From: Corallococcus terminator
GTDB taxonomy: Bacteria; Myxococcota; Myxococcia; Myxococcales; Myxococcaceae
Reading direction: 5' to 3'
Length of the DNA: 32,855 nt
NCBI RefSeq assembly: GCF_003611635.1
Contig: NZ_RAVZ01000067.1
Coordinates: forward strand, 1-32,855
Under the pieces are notes generated by a model that was given only the letters and a program-made list of their open reading frames with translations, searched no databases and had not been told where the DNA came from. Each line of letters begins with the position of its first letter. The stretch's first letter is position 1. The position numbers and the translations under genes were made by a program. Positions 31,424 to 32,855 of the stretch are shown piece by piece.

Positions 31424-32473
31424 ATGGACACGCAGACGCTGGAAGCACGCGCGCGCCGCGAGGGCACGCCGCTCATCGATGGAGACACCGCCACCTTCGT
31501 GTGGAAGGGCGCAAGCCGCGTCTTCCTCCAGGGGGACTTCCAGGACTGGCAGGGGACGCCCCTGCCGCTGGAGCGCGTGGGCAAGGGCCTGTGGGCGCGG
31601 TCGCTGGCGCTGCCGGAGGATGCCTACGTCGAGTACGCACTCCAGGACGCGAAGGGCCGCCGCGTGCGCGACGCGTTCAACGAGCGCCGCTCCGACAACG
31701 GCTTCGGCGGCTTCAACCACTGCTTCTGGATGCCGAAGGGACAGCCCACGACGCTGAACCAGCGCGTGCGCGGCGTGCCCCGGGGCCGCGTGACGCGCCA
31801 TCAAGTGGACACGCACGAGTGGGCCGTGGGCAGCAAGCGCGCGGTGGCCCTCTACGCGCCGCCGGTGCCGGGGCCCGTGCCGCTGATGGTGGTGCTGGAC
31901 GGCGACGACTACCTGGAGCGCGTCCAACTGCCCACGCTGGTGGACAACCTGATCGCACTGAACCGCATGCGTCCGGTGGCGATGGCCTTCGTGTCCAACG
32001 GAGGAGAAGCGCGCACCGCCGAGTACGCCTGCAGCGAGGCCACCGTCGCCTTCCTGGAGCGCCGCGTGCTGCCCCTGGCGCGCGAGAAGCTGTCCCTGGT
32101 GGACGAGCAGCGCACGCCGGGCGTGCACGCGGTGCTGGGCTCCTCCCTGGGAGGCCTGATGGCGCTCTTCGCGGCCCAGCGCCTGCCGCGCACCTTCGGC
32201 CGCGTGCTGTCCCAGTCCGGCGCCTTCTCCATCGAGGGCACCGACATGGTCGTCTTCGACCTGGCGCGGCGACCGGCCCAGCCGCCGCTCCACGTCTGGA
32301 TGGACTGCGGCCACTTCGAGGGCCTGCTGGACGGCAACCAGCGCCTCCTGCCCGTCCTCCATGCGGCCGGACACCGCGTCACGTCCCGGACCTACAATGG
32401 CGGACACAATTATCCGGCCTGGCAATGCGATCTGCCGGCCGGTCTGGAAGAATTGTTCTCGACTTCTGGATGA
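31424..32473 (+). CDS. Alpha/beta-hydrolase esterase with N-terminal beta-sandwich domain (enterochelin-esterase-like)
   Basis: This 349-residue protein has an N-terminal E-set/CBM48-like domain (about residues 22-105: ATFVWKGASRVFLQGDFQDW, then LWARSLALPEDAYVEYALQD). An alpha/beta hydrolase of the Fes/esterase-D type follows. The nucleophile is S241 in GSSLGG, H328 (YNGGHNYPAW) is the catalytic His, and D294 (VWMDCG) is a candidate acid. The same layout is found in ferric-enterochelin esterase and in feruloyl/acyl esterases. No siderophore genes are close, so the substrate is open. No signal peptide is visible. ATG at 31424 lacks a good ribosome binding site; an in-frame ATG at 31319 would add 35 atypical residues. 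A terminator follows at 32512. Confidence 0.88.
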   Translation: MDTQTLEARARREGTPLIDGDTATFVWKGASRVFLQGDFQDWQGTPLPLERVGKGLWARSLALPEDAYVEYALQDAKGRRVRDAFNERRSDNGFGGFNHCFWMPKGQPTTLNQRVRGVPRGRVTRHQVDTHEWAVGSKRAVALYAPPVPGPVPLMVVLDGDDYLERVQLPTLVDNLIALNRMRPVAMAFVSNGGEARTAEYACSEATVAFLERRVLPLAREKLSLVDEQRTPGVHAVLGSSLGGLMALFAAQRLPRTFGRVLSQSGAFSIEGTDMVVFDLARRPAQPPLHVWMDCGHFEGLLDGNQRLLPVLHAAGHRVTSRTYNGGHNYPAWQCDLPAGLEELFSTSG

Positions 32474-32727
32474 CGCGGCGCGGCGGTCCACCGAGGTTCC
32501 GTCCAGAGCGGAAGGCCAGTGAGAACAAGGGGTTGGCCTTTTTAGAAAGCGCTCAAAACGAAATGATCCGGGATTGATCCACGGCTTTGACGCGGCGAGC
32601 GGGCAGCCGGACAGGGCGTGTGGACTCCGGGGCTACGCAACATGGGGGTGGGCTGGTGCGATAACCGATGTAGGTGCGCATCCTGACGCGAGCACCGCGT
32701 CGGCCCCCCCCGCCCTGGAGTTTCGTC
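32474..32727. other. 254-base gap, probable promoter of the last gene
   Basis: No gene is supported. The left part holds the terminator listed above. The part 32540-32580 is AT-rich for this genome. A minus-strand open frame covers much of the region but has no ribosome binding site, codon bias or domain support. Confidence 0.4.
32512..32543 (+). terminator. Intrinsic terminator after the esterase gene
   Basis: AAGGCCA (32512-32518) pairs with TGGCCTT (32534-32540) over a 15-base loop and is followed by more T residues (32541-32543). It begins 39 bases after the stop codon. It is the only hairpin in the window with a T-tract. Confidence 0.6.
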
Positions 32728-32855
32728 ATGTCCCGCGTCGATGGTGGCAACCGCCCGTCCCCCCCCCACGAAGCGCTCGGAGTTCGAGCGGGGTGACGCC
32801 ACGCGCGAGAAGCCGGCCTCCACCGCCCAGGCAAAGACGCCCGCCAACGCCACGG
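32728..32855 (+). CDS. 5' end of an unidentified gene with a C9 tract (cut by window end)
   Basis: ATG at 32728 has GGAG 9 bases upstream and begins MSRVDGGNRPSPP. After the run of nine C (32759-32767), this frame meets a stop at 32794-32796. The frame reached by dropping one C reads TKRSEFERGDATREKPAST and stays open to the window end. It looks like the disordered, charged N-terminus common in myxobacterial proteins of unknown function. Alternatively, ATG at 32741 starts the open frame directly (MVATARPPPTKRSEF) but has no ribosome binding site. So either the C-run length is wrong or variable, or the downstream ATG is used. Confidence 0.5.

Noticed and set aside
32542-32853. 103-residue minus-strand frame at the window end
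   Set aside because: No ribosome binding site or domain; it overlaps the better-supported plus-strand gene start and the terminator T-run.

Overview
The window is about 32.9 kb of very GC-rich DNA with extreme GC at third codon positions, dense gene packing and few gaps. Its best landmark is an eleven-gene minus-strand operon (29629 down to 19265) in the same order as the light-inducible carB-carA carotenoid operon of Myxococcus xanthus: crtE, crtIa, crtB, crtD-like desaturase, crtC, glycosyltransferase (orf6), crtYc, crtYd, acyltransferase (orf9), carA, carH. Together with a SitA-like polymorphic lipoprotein toxin gene and its partner, this points to a myxobacterium of the Myxococcaceae (Myxococcus or Corallococcus type). 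The genus is inferred from gene content, not from a database search.

Layout. 1-6118 is a metabolic and stress-type region: the 3' end of a zinc alcohol dehydrogenase, a NADAR-family glycosidase, a DoxX membrane protein, an ECF-type sigma factor with a small membrane protein, a pyruvate:quinone oxidoreductase (poxB), and a quinone-reductase-like dehydrogenase divergent from an HxlR regulator. 6129-11000 holds cell-envelope and regulator genes: a small membrane protein, a secreted beta-helix protein divergent from a LuxR-type HTH protein, a PAQR/hemolysin III protein divergent from a TetR regulator, and a lipoprotein with a PPC-like domain and three ChW-type repeats. 11266-13179 is prpE (propionyl-CoA synthetase). 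13374-17602 is the most accessory-looking part: an unusual protein with two LamG-like domains and a hydrophobic C-terminus, divergent from the SitA-like toxin and its presumed immunity gene. A DUF2252 protein follows. The carotenoid operon comes next, and at its 5' end it is divergent from a redoxin-like gene coupled to a TIGR01777-type epimerase. An esterase with an N-terminal beta-sandwich domain and the 5' end of an unidentified gene close the window.

How the genes work together. CrtE and CrtB make phytoene. CrtIa starts its desaturation; in M. xanthus a second desaturase, CrtIb, is encoded elsewhere. CrtC, the CrtD-like enzyme, the glycosyltransferase, the acyltransferase and the heterodimeric cyclase CrtYc/CrtYd then lead to glycosylated, acylated monocyclic carotenoids of the myxobacton type. 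CarA and CarH are the dark repressors. CarH keeps all the residues expected of a B12-based photoreceptor; CarA has lost part of that set. Upstream of crtE lie a TTGACA -35 element and three half-sites at 12-bp intervals (29705-29734), which is the expected CarA/CarH operator. Most genes inside the operon overlap by ATGA or GTGA, so translation is probably coupled.

No rRNA, tRNA, CRISPR array, insertion sequence or prophage was seen. No gap between genes exceeds 300 bases. The longest are 10992-11265, 15432-15692 and 32474-32727.
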